Of a DNA stretch of 64,000 nucleotides, positions 27,919-36,861 are shown one piece after another (position 1 is the first letter of the stretch; every line of letters begins with the position of its first letter). The stretch lies in assembly GCF_000381025.1 (NCBI RefSeq), contig NZ_KB905815.1, positions 293,789 to 357,788 of the forward strand, given 5' to 3'. The notes beneath the pieces were generated by a model. The model saw only the letters and a program-made list of their open reading frames with translations. It searched no databases and was not told the DNA's origin. A program made the position numbers and the translations under genes. The stretch is from Streptomyces sulphureus DSM 40104. GTDB lineage: Bacteria > Actinomycetota > Actinomycetes > Streptomycetales > Streptomycetaceae.

Positions 27919-27961
27919 GAAGGGCCCGGCCCGGAAGCATCGCTTCCGGGCCGGGCCCTTC
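27919..27961. terminator. Bidirectional terminator between ileS and divIVA
   Basis: Perfect 20-bp inverted repeat (27919-27938 and 27942-27961) with a 3-nt loop ATC. The arms run GAAGGGCCCGGCCCGGAAGC and its complement. It lies 19 nt before the divIVA stop codon and serves both convergent genes. Confidence 0.9.
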
Positions 27962-27980
27962 TCGGTTGCGCTCAGCCGCT

Positions 27981-29348
27981 TTAGCTGTCGTCCTCGTCGA
28001 TGAGGAAGCCGCGCATCGGCGAAGGCGCCTGCTGCGAGGGCTGCGGACCGCCCTGCGGGCGAACCGGCGCCATCGGCTGGGTCATCGCGGGCGCCATCTG
28101 CTGCTGGTTGCCGTACGACTGCGGGCCGCCCTGGTTGTGGCCGCCCGGACCGCCGGGACCACCAGGACCGGCGGGGCCGCCCGGACCACCAGGACCGGCG
28201 GGGCCGCCGGGTCCACCCGGACCGGCGCCGGGACCGCCCTGACTGCCGCCCATGGGCCCGTGGTTGCCGCCCATGGGTTGGTGGCCGCCCGCCGGGCCGC
28301 TGCCGTTGGCGGCGCCACCGCCCGGCCCTGCGGGAGCGCCCGCGGGAGCCATCGACGGCGGAGCCGGCAGCGATGCCGTCGCAGGCGTCCGCGGCGGGGC
28401 GAGCGAATCGTCGGCCTGGTTCTCCAACTGCCTGAGCTGGCTCTCCAGGTAGGACTTGAGCCGGGTGCGGTACTCGCGCTCGAAGCCGCGCAGGTCCTCG
28501 ACCTTGCGCTCCAACGTGGCGCGCGCGGACTCCAACGAGCCCATCGCCACGCGGTGCTTCTCCTGCGCGTCCCGCTCCAACGCGTCGGCCTTGGCGCGGG
28601 CGTCGCGCTCCAGGCCCTCAGCACGGCTGCGCGCCTCGCCCACGATCTTGTTCGCCTCGGAACGCGCCTCGGCGATCGCCTGGTCCGCGGTCTGCTGCGC
28701 CAACGACAGGACGCGCGCGGCGCTGTCGTTGTTCTGGCCACCGCCGCCCGGCATCTGCGGCGCACCGCCGCCCTGCGGACCGCCGGGCACCATCGGGCCG
28801 CCCTGCTGCTGCGGACCGCCGGGACCGCCAGGCCCGCCGTGGCCGGGACCGCCGGGACCACCGGGGCCGCCGGGACCCATGGGGCCGCCCTGCTGCTGCG
28901 GGCCACCGGGACCGCCAGGCCCGCCCGGTCCACCGGGACCGCCAGGCCCGCCGTGGCCGGGGCCACCGGGCGCGGAGGGCAACTGCGGCTGCCCGCCCGG
29001 AAGCTGGGGCGGGCCGCCCATGCCCTGCTGCTGCCCGGGCGGACCCGGCTGCGGTCCGGATATGGCCGGCGGCACGGGTCCCTGGCCTTGGCCCTGCTGG
29101 CCCTGCTGTTGGGGCTGCCGGTCCTGAGGGGGCTCGGGTTTCCGCATCCCGCCCTGCTGCTGGTTCTGCGCAGCGGCACGCGTCGCGGCGGCCAACTTCG
29201 CGCGCAGATCCTCGTTTTCGCGCAGCAGGCGCGTCAGCTCTGCTTCAACCTCGTCGAGGAAGGCATCGACCTCGTCCTCGTCATAGCCTTCACGGAGGCG
29301 GACGGTCGTGAACTGCTTGTTCCGCACGTCCTCGGGGGTCAGTGGCAT
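27981..29348 (-). CDS. divIVA: DivIVA, polar growth determinant, with collagen-like inserts
   Basis: Coiled-coil scaffold that marks hyphal tips and directs apical wall growth in Streptomyces. The 455 aa protein starts [20 protein letters not shown], followed by [20 protein letters not shown], the membrane-binding N-domain and first coiled coil. Residues about 75-195 are Gln/Pro/Gly-rich with many Gly-Gly-Pro repeats. A second coiled coil of about 110 residues follows ([17 protein letters not shown] region), then another Gly/Pro block, ending [12 protein letters not shown] recall S. coelicolor DivIVA as about 398 aa, so the low-complexity regions seem expanded here. It is the last gene of the leftward division cluster; the yggT-like gene is 51 nt upstream. 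Confidence 0.96.
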   Translation of the reverse strand: MPLTPEDVRNKQFTTVRLREGYDEDEVDAFLDEVEAELTRLLRENEDLRAKLAAATRAAAQNQQQGGMRKPEPPQDRQPQQQGQQGQGQGPVPPAISGPQPGPPGQQQGMGGPPQLPGGQPQLPSAPGGPGHGGPGGPGGPGGPGGPGGPQQQGGPMGPGGPGGPGGPGHGGPGGPGGPQQQGGPMVPGGPQGGGAPQMPGGGGQNNDSAARVLSLAQQTADQAIAEARSEANKIVGEARSRAEGLERDARAKADALERDAQEKHRVAMGSLESARATLERKVEDLRGFEREYRTRLKSYLESQLRQLENQADDSLAPPRTPATASLPAPPSMAPAGAPAGPGGGAANGSGPAGGHQPMGGNHGPMGGSQGGPGAGPGGPGGPAGPGGPGGPAGPGGPGGPGGHNQGGPQSYGNQQQMAPAMTQPMAPVRPQGGPQPSQQAPSPMRGFLIDEDDS

Positions 29349-29399
29349 CTCTTCACCTCAACGTATGTCGTCGGCATTCGGCAAGACCAACTCGATCGT

Positions 29400-29684
29400 T
29401 CACAGCCAGGCCACGACTTGGATCAGGAGGTAGACAATGATCATGAGTACGAAGAAGGACAGGTCGAGCGCCACGCCCCCGAAGCGCAGCGGCGGAATGA
29501 ACCGCCGCAGAAGCTTGAGTGGCGGATCAGTGACAGTGTAGGTGGCCTCCAGAACGACCACCATCGCCTTGCCTGGTTGCCATGAGCGGGCGAACTGGAA
29601 GACGTAGTCCATCACCAGCCGGAAGATCAGCACGAGCAGGAAGCAATACAGCGCGACTTGGACCACGTCGAGTGCGGTTCTCAT
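29400..29684 (-). CDS. YggT-family membrane protein
   Basis: A 94 aa protein with two membrane segments: VVQVALYCFLLVLIFRLVMD and LDLSFFVLMIIVYLLIQVVAW, separated by the conserved YTVTDPPLKLLRRFIPPLR loop. YggT proteins are found next to division genes in Gram-positives and cyanobacteria; a role in division or membrane/nucleoid organisation has been proposed. The ATG at 29684 begins MRTALDVVQVALY; the open frame upstream has no conserved sequence. It lies between sepF (64 nt upstream) and divIVA (51 nt downstream), the canonical order. Confidence 0.92.
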   Translation of the reverse strand: MRTALDVVQVALYCFLLVLIFRLVMDYVFQFARSWQPGKAMVVVLEATYTVTDPPLKLLRRFIPPLRFGGVALDLSFFVLMIIVYLLIQVVAWL

Positions 29685-29748
29685 CTGCGCTGCCCTCTCC
29701 CCTGGGGTGCTCGTGCGGCCTTGCGGCCCGTTCGCTTGATCCTGCTTC

Positions 29749-30387
29749 TCAGCTCTGGTTGAAGAACCCGCCCTCTGCGATGCGGGCCTTGTCCTCCGCC
29801 GTGACATCGACGTTAGCAGGAGACAGCAGGAACACCTTCTGCGTCACCCGCTCGATACTTCCGTGCAGACCGAAGACCAAACCTGCCGCAAAGTCGACAA
29901 GTCGCTTGGCGTCGATGTCGTCCATCTCCGTCAGATTCATGATCACCGGGGTGCCCTCACGGAAGTGTTCCCCGATGGTACGGGCCTCGTTGTAGGTCCG
30001 CGGGTGCAGTGTGGTGATCCGGTACGGCTCCCGCTCGGACACGACCTTGGGCATGATCACCGGTGCGCTCTTCTCCAGGTTCTGGCGTTCAGGTGTGATG
30101 GATGACACCGGAGCAATCCTCCCGGCTCGTCCACTTTCGGCAATCGCCGATGCGGGTGGCGTCTGCTCCCGCTCGCGCTGAGCCGGGGGTTGGACCGCCC
30201 GCAGCGACTCCTCCTCGGGCTCCGCCTTCTCAACTTCCCTGTTCTCGGAAGCCTGGTGGCGACGACGGTCCCGTTCCGGTTCGGGCTCTGGCTCGAACTC
30301 GTCGTCGGGGTCGTACCCCGGGCCGTCGTACCCATCGTCCTCCACGAGGCCGAGGTAGACCGCCATCTTGCGCATCGCGCCGGCCAT
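29749..30387 (-). CDS. sepF: SepF, FtsZ membrane anchor and filament bundler
   Basis: Cytoplasmic protein that tethers and aligns FtsZ filaments at the septum. The protein is 212 aa. It starts [20 protein letters not shown], an amphipathic helix for membrane binding, then a long acidic Pro/Glu/Arg linker (about 25-125). The conserved SepF core is at about 130-205, with [59 protein letters not shown] and [10 protein letters not shown]. The ATG at 30387 is fixed by the amphipathic start. Actinobacteria lack FtsA, so SepF is the main anchor. It follows the YggS gene by 136 nt. Confidence 0.95.
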   Translation of the reverse strand: MAGAMRKMAVYLGLVEDDGYDGPGYDPDDEFEPEPEPERDRRRHQASENREVEKAEPEEESLRAVQPPAQREREQTPPASAIAESGRAGRIAPVSSITPERQNLEKSAPVIMPKVVSEREPYRITTLHPRTYNEARTIGEHFREGTPVIMNLTEMDDIDAKRLVDFAAGLVFGLHGSIERVTQKVFLLSPANVDVTAEDKARIAEGGFFNQS

Positions 30388-30523
30388 TCTCTGCGTCCTC
30401 CGCTCTGTGGTGGATCGGCTCCGTCGCCGGTGGCCCTGGATCAGATCCACACGGTCTCTCCACCCGCCTTTTACCGGCGGAAATGACCATATTTTCTACC
30501 GTGATCCGACTTGCTTGGCGACG

Positions 30524-31303
30524 TTACCCGAGCCGGGGTCGGTCTCCGAGTACCGCACTGCCGACGCGTACATGTGTCGCCCCGGCTCTCACCGCCTCCT
30601 CCAGGTCCGAGCTCATCCCGGCGGAGACCATGCTCGCAGCAGGATGCCCTGCTTGCAGGCCCGTTGAGATTTCCCGCAGCCGCTCGAATGCGGCCTCGGG
30701 GCGCCCCGCGTACGATCCCGCGAGCGGAGCGACCGTCATCACACCTGCCAACCGCACACCTTGAGCCGCCGTCACGGCCTCGGCCAACTCCGGTACCAGA
30801 TCGGGTGCACAGCCTCCGCGGCTGCCCACCGAACCGGACTCCGCGTCAAGGGCCACCTGTACCAGACAGTTGAGTGGACGGCCGGTACGCTCAGCCGCGT
30901 GCGAAAGGGCGGTGACGAGTCGCAACCGGTCGACGGAGTGCACGAAATCGGCGTAACCGGCAACGGAACGGGCCTTGTTGGTCTGTAGCTGACCGACGAA
31001 GTGCCAGGAGAGGTCGAGGTCGGCGCACTCGGCGGCCTTCGCCGAAGCGTCCTGGTCCTTGTTCTCCGCGACGTCGCGGACGCCGAACTCGGCGAGCAAC
31101 CGCACGTCGCTCGCCGGGTAGGTCTTGGTGACGACGATCAGCCCGACCTCGTCCCTGTCCCGCCCCGCGGCCGCGCACGCCGCGGCGATGCGCTCCTCGA
31201 CCCGCTCCAGGTTGGCGGCGAGTTCGGCACGTCGATCCGCCGGCTGCTCGGACGGGCGGGACGCCTCGGGACCGGCGTCCCGTCGAGGAAGGGCGCTGGC
31301 CAT
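30524..31303 (-). CDS. YggS/PLPBP-family PLP-binding protein
   Basis: Alanine-racemase-like TIM barrel that carries PLP but has no known enzymatic reaction; it acts in vitamin B6 and amino-acid homeostasis. The protein is 259 aa. PLP lysine is Lys60 in IVVTKTYPASDVRLLAEFGV; further family motifs are WHFVGQLQTNKARSV and LAGVMTVAPL, with MVSAGMSSDLEEAVRAGATH near the C-terminus, then VRVGSAVLG. The ATG at 31303 lies 2 nt past the stop of the pgeF gene, after an AGGGGAG ribosome binding site inside that gene; an upstream TTG at 31309 is less likely. It is part of the ftsZ - pgeF - yggS - sepF string. Confidence 0.94.
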   Translation of the reverse strand: MASALPRRDAGPEASRPSEQPADRRAELAANLERVEERIAAACAAAGRDRDEVGLIVVTKTYPASDVRLLAEFGVRDVAENKDQDASAKAAECADLDLSWHFVGQLQTNKARSVAGYADFVHSVDRLRLVTALSHAAERTGRPLNCLVQVALDAESGSVGSRGGCAPDLVPELAEAVTAAQGVRLAGVMTVAPLAGSYAGRPEAAFERLREISTGLQAGHPAASMVSAGMSSDLEEAVRAGATHVRVGSAVLGDRPRLG

Positions 31304-31305
31304 CC

Positions 31306-32028
31306 TCAACTCCCCTCGATCCAGACGTAACTCGCGAGCCGCCCCGACGTCCCGTCGCGCCGGTACGAGTAATGGTCGGACGACTCCCTCGTGCAGACCG
31401 AAGACTGTTCCAGAGTTGTGACGCCGGCCGAGCGGAGCTGCGCCCGCACCCCCGCGGCCATGTCGACCGACGGTGTTCCCCAGCGCGTCGTCGCCGCGAC
31501 CGCGGGGACGCGCGCGGCGACCTCCTCGCGGACCGATGCCGGCACCTCGTAGCAGCCGCCGCAGATGGCGGGGCCCGTGCGTGCCACGAGCCGCCCCGGC
31601 TCAGCGCCCAACTCGACCATCCTGCGGACGGTTTCGGCCACCACGCCGTTCTGGACGCCCAACCGTCCGGCGTGCGCGGCGCCCGCGACGCCCGCCTCCG
31701 TGTCCGCGAGGAGCACGGGGGTGCAGTCGGCCGTCTGGACGGCGAGCGCGAGGTCACGGCGGGCCGTGACGACGCCGTCGACAGCGGGGGCATCGGGACC
31801 GAACGGAGCGTTCGCGAGGGCGACTTCGGCGCTGTGGACCTGGTTCATCCAGACGACGTCCGCCGGGTCGAGGCCGAGTTCCTTGGCGGCGAGGGCGCGG
31901 TTCTCCGCGATCGCCGGATCGCCCGTGCCGCCGAGGTTGAGCTCCGCATACGGAGCGGCGCTCACCCCTCCCCACCTGTCGGTGAAGGCGAAGTGCGCGC
32001 CGCTCGCTGTGCTGTGTCGCGTTATCAC
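31306..32028 (-). CDS. pgeF: PgeF/YlmD-type polyphenol-oxidase (laccase-domain) protein
   Basis: DUF152/YfiH family. Related proteins were described as laccases; YfiH (PgeF) is also linked to peptidoglycan editing and purine nucleoside phosphorylase activity. The protein is 240 aa. The metal site residues are visible: His65 in [11 protein letters not shown], Cys103 in [10 protein letters not shown] and His120 in AAHAGRLGV. The GTG start at 32028 overlaps the ftsZ stop by 4 nt (GTGA), which indicates coupled translation from the ftsZ transcript. Its neighbours, FtsZ and YggS, support a cell-envelope or division-linked role. Confidence 0.92.
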   Translation of the reverse strand: MITRHSTASGAHFAFTDRWGGVSAAPYAELNLGGTGDPAIAENRALAAKELGLDPADVVWMNQVHSAEVALANAPFGPDAPAVDGVVTARRDLALAVQTADCTPVLLADTEAGVAGAAHAGRLGVQNGVVAETVRRMVELGAEPGRLVARTGPAICGGCYEVPASVREEVAARVPAVAATTRWGTPSVDMAAGVRAQLRSAGVTTLEQSSVCTRESSDHYSYRRDGTSGRLASYVWIEGS

Positions 32029-33236
32029 TTCAGGAAGTCCGGCACGTCCAACTCCTCGGCCTGGCTGTCCTGGTAGGGACGGGCCGGCGGGACCTGGGGA
32101 GCAGCGTGCGGGGTCGCGTCGGCGACGGGAGCGGGCTCCACCGGCTCCGGCTCCTCCTCGCGCGGGGTGACGGCACCGAGCCCGCCGAAGGCGGGGCGCT
32201 CCGGCTCCGCCTGCTCGCTCGCCGCCGGTGCCGACTCCTCCTTGCCGTAGGAGGAACCCAGCGCCTTCTCGCGGGTCTTCGACGGGGGCTGACCGCCGTC
32301 GAATCCGGCGGCGATGACGGTGACGCGGACCTCGTCGCCGAGAGCGTCGTCGATGACGGCGCCGAAGATGATGTTCGCCTCGGGATGGGCCGCCTCGCTG
32401 ACGAGTTGGGCGGCCTCGTTGATCTCGAAGAGGCCGAGGTCGCTGCCGCCGGAGATGGAGAGCAGGACGCCGCGGGCGCCGTCGATGGAGGCTTCGAGGA
32501 GCGGCGAGGAGATCGCCATCTCCGCCGCGGCGACGGCCCGGTCGTCCCCGCGGGCCGAGCCGATCCCCATCAGCGCCGAACCTGCCTCCGACATCACGGA
32601 CTTGACGTCGGCGAAGTCGAGGTTGATCAGTCCGGGGGTGGTGATGAGGTCGGTGATGCCCTGGACGCCGGAGAGGAGGACCTGGTCCGCCGACTTGAAC
32701 GCGTCGAGGACGCTGACCTGGCGGTCGGAGATGGAGAGCAGGCGGTCGTTGGGGATGACGATGAGGGTGTCGACCTCGTCCCGCAGCCCCGCGATGCCGT
32801 CCTCGGCCTGGTTGGCGCGACGGCGTCCCTCGAAGGTGAACGGCCGGGTGACCACACCGATCGTCAAAGCACCGAGCGAGCGAGCGATGTTGGCGACGAC
32901 CGGCGCACCGCCGGTGCCCGTGCCGCCTCCCTCGCCCGCGGTGACGAAGACCATGTCGGCGCCCTTGAGGACCTCCTCGATCTCCTCCCGGTGGTCCTCG
33001 GCCGCCTTGCGGCCGACGTCCGGATTGGCGCCGGCTCCCAGGCCGCGGGTGAGCTCACGGCCCACGTCTAGCTTGACGTCGGCGTCGCTCATCAACAGGG
33101 CCTGCGCATCGGTGTTGATCGCGATGAACTCGACGCCCTTGAGACCGACCTCGATCATCCGGTTGATGGCGTTCACGCCACCGCCGCCAATGCCGACGAC
33201 CTTGATGACTGCGAGGTAGTTCTGCGGTGCTGCCAC
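32025..33236 (-). CDS. ftsZ: Cell division protein FtsZ
   Basis: Tubulin-like GTPase that forms the Z-ring; in Streptomyces it is needed for sporulation septation. The protein is 403 aa. GTP-binding motifs are [15 protein letters not shown] near the start and [16 protein letters not shown] (about residue 104); the synergy loop is in [13 protein letters not shown]. The C-terminal tail from about 315 is low complexity and ends in the conserved ELDVPDFLK, which binds SepF. The GTG start at 33236 follows GAGGCGAGAGGCC. It overlaps pgeF by 4 nt, and ftsQ ends 237 nt upstream; that gap carries promoters. Confidence 0.98.
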   Translation of the reverse strand: MAAPQNYLAVIKVVGIGGGGVNAINRMIEVGLKGVEFIAINTDAQALLMSDADVKLDVGRELTRGLGAGANPDVGRKAAEDHREEIEEVLKGADMVFVTAGEGGGTGTGGAPVVANIARSLGALTIGVVTRPFTFEGRRRANQAEDGIAGLRDEVDTLIVIPNDRLLSISDRQVSVLDAFKSADQVLLSGVQGITDLITTPGLINLDFADVKSVMSEAGSALMGIGSARGDDRAVAAAEMAISSPLLEASIDGARGVLLSISGGSDLGLFEINEAAQLVSEAAHPEANIIFGAVIDDALGDEVRVTVIAAGFDGGQPPSKTREKALGSSYGKEESAPAASEQAEPERPAFGGLGAVTPREEEPEPVEPAPVADATPHAAPQVPPARPYQDSQAEELDVPDFLK

Positions 33237-33295
33237 GTCGAAGGCCTCTCGCCTCGAGTTACGTATCCCTGTGGGGCGGTCCGAACGCCGACCCG

Positions 33296-33317
33296 ACCCT
33301 AAGTGTGAGTTTAGGGT
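33296..33317. repeat. Inverted repeat in the ftsZ leader
   Basis: ACCCTAA (33296-33302), 8-nt spacer, TTAGGGT (33311-33317): a perfect 7-bp palindrome between the candidate promoter and the ftsZ start. It could be an operator or an RNA hairpin. Confidence 0.6.
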
Positions 33318-33353
33318 TCGCAGTGCCCGTCTTCCCTGGACTCTCGAGAACGG

Positions 33354-33383
33354 ACACTAAGTCGACACGTGGTCAGTGTTCAA
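33354..33383 (-). promoter_or_regulatory. Candidate ftsZ promoter
   Basis: Minus strand TTGAAC (33383-33378), 18-nt spacer, TAGTGT (33359-33354), giving a leader of about 110 nt. Streptomyces ftsZ is known to have several promoters, one developmentally controlled; I cannot tell which one this is. An inverted repeat (33296-33317) lies in the leader. Confidence 0.45.
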
Positions 33384-33473
33384 CGAACACGCCGAACCTC
33401 CCGTTTTTCCATTCACCCTATGTGATCAGGTCCAGCGGTAGCCATCCAGGGTGCTGGCCTGCGCAGATGTGCG

Positions 33474-34301
33474 TCAACTCCCCGACGCCGCAGGGGCGCT
33501 GGGGACTCGGACGTCGAAGTGCTCGGCACCGTCCGCCGCTTTCATCAGCGAGGTCAGCGTCCTCGCCTTCGCACTGCCATGCTCGCCGCTGCCCCACATC
33601 ACCGTACGCCCCTTGGTCAACTCAAGAGTGACGGAGTCGTAGGAACGGACTCGGACGGTGCGGGTGTCCTTGCGAACCTGTGGCGAAACGTCTCCGAGGA
33701 CGCGCGCCGCCTCTGCGCGGAGTCGGGCACGACCGAAGTGGCGGAGACTCGCGTTCTTCTCCGGTTCGAGGACGAGGTGGGGCACGCCCTTCGGAGGTTG
33801 TCGGACTGTGGCGAATCGCACGCCCTCACCGTCGACTTCGACATAATCGTCGGCCCTTTCCATGACGAGTTCTGGCCGACGTTCCGTCACTTTCAGACTG
33901 ATTCCGTTCGGCCAAGAACGCACCACTTCGACCTCCCCCACCCGCGGTAGACGTTCGGTGAGACGGGAGCGCACGGCGGACGCGTCGACGGAAGCGAGCG
34001 GCGCCCCCTCGGGCACCGCCGCCGCACGCTTCAACTCGCCGTCGGTGAGCACTCCGTTCCCGCTCACCGTGACCTTCTCGACCCGCAGCCACGGCGACCC
34101 GTAGAGCAGCCACGCCCCCGCACCCGCAAGAAGCGCGAGCACGAGAGCGGCCACGAGGAGGAGGCGCAGCCGCCGGGTCGAGCCGAGCAGCCGTGCCGGG
34201 CCGCGCGGGCGCGGGGCGGCGGGCGGGCCGGAGCCGGGGGCGCGGCGCTCGCCGGGTTCCGGGCGCTTGCGGCGAGCGTCGGTCTTGATCGGTCCGGCCA
34301 C
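33474..34301 (-). CDS. ftsQ: Cell division protein FtsQ (DivIB)
   Basis: Bitopic divisome protein that connects FtsL/FtsB with FtsW/FtsI. The protein is 275 aa. It has a basic Pro-rich cytoplasmic tail (1-42), one membrane segment (LLLVAALVLALLAGAGAWLLY, about 46-66), a POTRA domain (WLRVEKVTVSGNGVLTDGEL, with LPRVGEVEVVRSWPNGISLK) and the FtsQ C-domain (DVSPQVRKDTRTVRVRSYDS). The GTG start at 34301 begins VAGPIKTDARRKRPE. It is 37 nt downstream of murG and 237 nt upstream of ftsZ. Confidence 0.95.
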   Translation of the reverse strand: MAGPIKTDARRKRPEPGERRAPGSGPPAAPRPRGPARLLGSTRRLRLLLVAALVLALLAGAGAWLLYGSPWLRVEKVTVSGNGVLTDGELKRAAAVPEGAPLASVDASAVRSRLTERLPRVGEVEVVRSWPNGISLKVTERRPELVMERADDYVEVDGEGVRFATVRQPPKGVPHLVLEPEKNASLRHFGRARLRAEAARVLGDVSPQVRKDTRTVRVRSYDSVTLELTKGRTVMWGSGEHGSAKARTLTSLMKAADGAEHFDVRVPSAPAASGS

Positions 34302-34338
34302 TGTCCCTGCCTTCCGTCACGCCTGGCGGCCGGCCCCG

Positions 34339-35436
34339 TCACCCCTGACGGTGTTCGGCCACCGCCTGGTGGACCATGCCGACGAGGAGCTCGTCGGCTT
34401 CCGGCCGTCCGAACTCCGCGGCGGCGCGGGCCATCGAGTGCAACCGGTGCGGGTCGGCGAGCACCGGGAGCACACTGCTCTGAATCCACTCCGGCGTCAG
34501 CTCCGCGTCGTCGACGAGGAGTCCGCCGCCTGCCTTCACGACCGGCTGGGCGTTGAGCCGCTGTTCGCCGTTGCCGATGGGCAGCGGGACGTAGGCGGCG
34601 GGGAGCCCGACGGCCGAGAGCTCCGCCACGGTCATCGCGCCCGCACGGCAGAGCATCATGTCCGCCGCCGCGTAAGCGAGGTCCATGCGGTCCACGTACG
34701 GTACCGGGACGTATGGCGGCATCCCCGGCATGTTGTCCACGTGCGGCAGTTCGTTCTTCGGGCCGACGGCGTGGAGTACCTGGATGCCGGCGCGCTGGAG
34801 GTGCGGGACCGCCTGCTGCACCACCTCGTTGAGCCGCCTCGCGCCCTGCGAGCCGCCGGAGACGAGCAGCGTGGGGAGCTGCTGGTCGAGGCCGAAGGCG
34901 GCGCGCGCCTCGGGGCGCGCGGCGCCGCGGTCGAGCGTGGCGATTGCGCGGCGCAGCGGGATGCCGATGTACTGCGCGTTCCGCAGCTTGCTGTCGGGCG
35001 AGGAGACGGCGACGAACCGCGCGTACCTCGAACCGATCTTGTTGGCCAGCCCCGGGCGTGCGTTGGCCTCGTGGACGACGATCGGGATGCCGAGGCGCTT
35101 GGCCGCGAGGTACGCGGGCAGCGCGACGTAACCGCCGAAGCCGATCACGCACTCCGCCTTGTTCCGCTCCATGACCTGCTCGGCCGCCTTGATGGTGCCG
35201 CGCAACCGGCCCGGGACCGTGATCAGTTCCGGGGTCGGCTTGCGCGGCAGCGGGACGGCGGGGATCAACTCCAGGTCGTACCCGCGCTCGGGTACCAGCC
35301 GGGTCTCCAGTCCGCGCTCCGTGCCGAGCGCCGTGACGCCCACTGTCGGGTCCTGCCTGCGCAGGGCATCCGCAAGGGCGAGCGCGGGCTCGATATGGCC
35401 GGCGGTCCCCCCACCGGCGAGTACGACGTGCACCAC
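34339..35436 (-). CDS. murG: MurG, lipid II-forming GlcNAc transferase
   Basis: Membrane-associated glycosyltransferase that adds GlcNAc from UDP-GlcNAc to lipid I to make lipid II. The protein is 365 aa. Motifs are [20 protein letters not shown] at the start (first G-loop), [47 protein letters not shown] (second G-loop) and the UDP-GlcNAc binding region [20 protein letters not shown] with QRLNAQPVV. The start is GTG at 35436, 4 nt after the ftsW stop codon; the adjacent GTG at 35433 is an alternative. Tight spacing suggests coupling with ftsW. Confidence 0.97.
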   Translation of the reverse strand: MVHVVLAGGGTAGHIEPALALADALRRQDPTVGVTALGTERGLETRLVPERGYDLELIPAVPLPRKPTPELITVPGRLRGTIKAAEQVMERNKAECVIGFGGYVALPAYLAAKRLGIPIVVHEANARPGLANKIGSRYARFVAVSSPDSKLRNAQYIGIPLRRAIATLDRGAARPEARAAFGLDQQLPTLLVSGGSQGARRLNEVVQQAVPHLQRAGIQVLHAVGPKNELPHVDNMPGMPPYVPVPYVDRMDLAYAAADMMLCRAGAMTVAELSAVGLPAAYVPLPIGNGEQRLNAQPVVKAGGGLLVDDAELTPEWIQSSVLPVLADPHRLHSMARAAAEFGRPEADELLVGMVHQAVAEHRQG

Positions 35437-35440
35437 TCAT

Positions 35441-36811
35441 TCACCGCTCTCTGGACGGCGGCTTCGCGGCACGCCGTCTTCTCGTCTTCCAACTCACCCC
35501 GGTCAGCCCCCTGCGGGCAGTGCGCTGCCCGGGAGCGGGCCGTCGCATGGCCAGGGCGGCCTTCGCCGCCGGGTCGCTGCGCGCGAAGGCGATCAGCAAC
35601 CCCACGGCGAACATCGTCGGCAGCAGGGCCGACCCCCCGTAGGAGAACAGCGGAAGGGGTACGCCGGCGATCGGCAGCAGGCCGAGCACCGCACCGATGT
35701 TGATCACGGCCTGGACCGTGAGCCACGTCGTCACACCTCCCGCGGCATACCTGACGAAGGGGTCCTCCGTGCGTCCGGCCACGCGGATACCCGCATAGCC
35801 TAGAGCCGCGAAGAGAGCGAGCACCGACAGCGTCCCCGCGAGACCGAGTTCCTCCCCCGTCACGGCGAAGATGAAGTCGGTGTGAGGTTCGGGGAGTTGG
35901 CCCCATTTTTCCACACTGGCCCCGAGGCCGGAACCGAACCATCCGCCGGAGGCGAGGGCGTAGATGCCGTGGACGGCCTGCCAGCACTGGTCGGCGGGGC
36001 CCGGATCGGTCGCGCCGATGCAGCCGAGCCGGGACATCCGGTGGGGACTCGCCACTATCAGGAAAGCGCTCACCGAGGCGGCGGCGGCGAGGACGGCGAC
36101 GAAGAGCCGGGTCGGGGCGCCGGCGAGCCACAGCAACCCGAAGAGGACGGCGGTGAGAATGATCGCGGTCCCCATGTCGCCGCCGAGCATGATGAGTCCG
36201 AGCAGCAGCAGCGTCATCGGGACGAGCGGGACGAGCAGGTGCTTCCACTGGCTGAGGAGCTTTTTCTCACCCTTGCGCGCCAGCAGGTCGGCGGCCCAGA
36301 GCGCGAGCGCGAGCTTGGCGAACTCGCTCGGCTGGACCTGGAACGGGCCGCCGAAGTAGATCCAGTTCTGATTGCCGTTCACCTCGTGCCCCAGCCCCGG
36401 CACTTGGACGAGGCAGAGCAGGAAGATGGAGACGGCGAGCAGCGGATACGCGAGCGAGCGGTGCAGGCCGATCGGCATCCGGGCGGCGACGAGGAGCAGC
36501 ACGGTGCCCAGCACGGCGGCGATGAGCTGCTTGCGGAAGAAGTGGGTGGAGGCGAGGCCCGAGTTGAGCGCCTGGATCTGCGAGGCGGAGAAGACCATGA
36601 CGAGGCCGAGCACCGTGAGCAGCAGACCGGCGCCGAAGATGAGGTAGTACGCCGTCAGCGGACGGTCCCACGCACGGCGTACGCGCAACTGGAGGCGGGC
36701 CAACGCACCGCCGCCACCGGGCTGCTGACGCGGCGGTCGGCGCGGCGGACGGCCCGGAACGGGCTGTTTGACCTGCCGCCGCTCGGCGGACTTGGCGGGT
36801 CGCGCCGTCAT
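35441..36811 (-). CDS. ftsW: FtsW, septal peptidoglycan glycosyltransferase (SEDS family)
   Basis: Polytopic SEDS protein that polymerises lipid II at the septum together with FtsI. The protein is 456 aa with a basic Pro-rich cytoplasmic N-tail (1-50) and about 10 membrane segments (for example LIFGAGLLLTVLGLVMVFSA). Conserved SEDS motifs include NWIYFGGPFQVQPSEFAKLA, LIMLGGDMGTAIILTAVLFG, FIFAVTGEELGLAGTLSVLA and AGVPLPLFSYGGSALLPTMF. The tail after about 425 is basic. The ATG at 36811 follows a GGAGGGGAAGCAGG ribosome binding site. murD ends 50 nt upstream. Confidence 0.96.
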   Translation of the reverse strand: MTARPAKSAERRQVKQPVPGRPPRRPPRQQPGGGGALARLQLRVRRAWDRPLTAYYLIFGAGLLLTVLGLVMVFSASQIQALNSGLASTHFFRKQLIAAVLGTVLLLVAARMPIGLHRSLAYPLLAVSIFLLCLVQVPGLGHEVNGNQNWIYFGGPFQVQPSEFAKLALALWAADLLARKGEKKLLSQWKHLLVPLVPMTLLLLGLIMLGGDMGTAIILTAVLFGLLWLAGAPTRLFVAVLAAAASVSAFLIVASPHRMSRLGCIGATDPGPADQCWQAVHGIYALASGGWFGSGLGASVEKWGQLPEPHTDFIFAVTGEELGLAGTLSVLALFAALGYAGIRVAGRTEDPFVRYAAGGVTTWLTVQAVINIGAVLGLLPIAGVPLPLFSYGGSALLPTMFAVGLLIAFARSDPAAKAALAMRRPAPGQRTARRGLTGVSWKTRRRRAAKPPSRER

Positions 36812-36861
36812 CCTGCTTCCCCTCCTGCTCGCCCGCGCCCGGTCCGCGGGGACCAGCGGGG

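Noticed and set aside
28130..28985. Dense direct repeats that could suggest a CRISPR array
   Set aside because: They are short GGCCCGCCGGG-type units encoding Gly-Gly-Pro in frame within DivIVA, without regular spacers.
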